Part shown: positions 12,623 to 12,861 of the stretch, piece by piece
How the letters are laid out: every line of letters starts with the position of its first letter
Numbering within the stretch: the first letter of the stretch is position 1
DNA from: Cyanobacteria bacterium UBA5018
Lineage (GTDB): Bacteria > Cyanobacteriota > Cyanobacteriia > PCC-6307 > Cyanobiaceae
Direction of reading: 5' to 3'
NCBI GenBank assembly: GCA_002396505.1
Contig: DGYA01000005.1
Coordinates: 1-12,861, forward strand
Length of the DNA stretch: 12,861 nt
Translations under genes and position numbers: made by a program
Notes under the pieces: generated by a model
Told to the model about the DNA's origin: nothing
The model's database searches: none
Seen by the model: only the letters and a program-made list of their open reading frames with translations

Positions 12623-12861
12623 ATGTGCGGGATCGTTGCCCTGATCGGCTCGCGGGAGGCGGCTCCCCAGTTGTTGGAGGGCCTGCGTCAGCTGGAATAC
12701 CGCGGCTACGACTCGGCTGGCATCGCCACCGTCCACCAGCCCCAGCAGGGCGCGGCGGCGCTGCACTGCCTGCGGGCGGAGGGCAAGTTGGTGAATCTCA
12801 CCGCCCGCTTTGAGGCCCAGGGAGCTCCGGGGCTTTGCGGCATCGGCCACACCCGCTGGGC
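12623..12861 (+). CDS. glmS: Glucosamine-6-phosphate synthase (glutamine-hydrolysing), N-terminal part
   Basis: The first 79 codons of GlmS, cut by the window end. The protein starts MCGIVALIGS, with Cys2 as the N-terminal nucleophile of the class II glutaminase domain once Met is removed. LEGLRQLEYRGYDSAGIA and CGIGHTRWA follow, the standard glutamine-binding segments. GlmS makes glucosamine-6-phosphate from fructose-6-phosphate and glutamine for peptidoglycan and lipopolysaccharide. GAGAG lies a few bases upstream as a weak ribosome site. No glmS ribozyme fits in the 14-base gap after the psaC terminator, so its promoter is unclear. Confidence 0.95.
   Translation, partial: MCGIVALIGSREAAPQLLEGLRQLEYRGYDSAGIATVHQPQQGAAALHCLRAEGKLVNLTARFEAQGAPGLCGIGHTRW

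Overview
The window is chromosomal DNA from a cyanobacterium. It carries photosystem II genes (psbN, psbH), the photosystem I gene psaC, the nitrogen regulator ntcA and two high-light-inducible protein genes. The GC-rich third codon positions, the compact gene order acpP-fabF-tkt opposite psaC-glmS, and the small cyanobacterial families (DUF3146, DUF3084, degenerate CobO-like protein) fit the Synechococcus/Cyanobium (alpha-cyanobacterial) lineage. I infer this from protein sequences recognised from memory; no search was run.

Layout. (1) 1-1290: the 3' end of an unrecognised plus-strand gene runs convergently into psbN. psbN has a clear terminator lying inside that neighbour, and psbH is divergent from psbN. 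(2) 1375-2680: a tight plus-strand run of tatA, pth and a DUF3146 gene. (3) 2648-5208: a minus-strand group, ntcA then a DUF3084 membrane/coiled-coil protein then a YqgF/RuvX-like RNase H-fold protein; the last two overlap by 4 bases. ntcA has a near-canonical NtcA-dependent promoter, which suggests autoregulation. (4) 5400-6616: a CobO-like protein with a degraded P-loop, coupled by a one-base overlap to dcd (dCTP deaminase). (5) 6617-8423: a gene-poor, repeat-rich stretch holding two hli genes, stacked inverted repeats upstream of the first, five small tandem repeats, and a long degenerate 12-nt repeat array. That array lies between the transketolase stop codon and its terminator. (6) 8424-12012: minus-strand acpP, fabF and tkt. 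(7) 12250-end: psaC with three back-to-back 3' hairpins, then the start of glmS, cut by the window edge.

How it fits together: most genes are core housekeeping or photosynthesis genes. They cover photosystem subunits, Tat export, tRNA recycling, nitrogen control, nucleotide metabolism, fatty-acid elongation, the Calvin cycle/pentose phosphate pathway and amino-sugar synthesis. I see no CRISPR array, transposase, phage gene, rRNA or tRNA. The parts not explained by known genes are the repeat-rich hli-tkt interval and the regulatory architecture around ntcA, hli and psaC.
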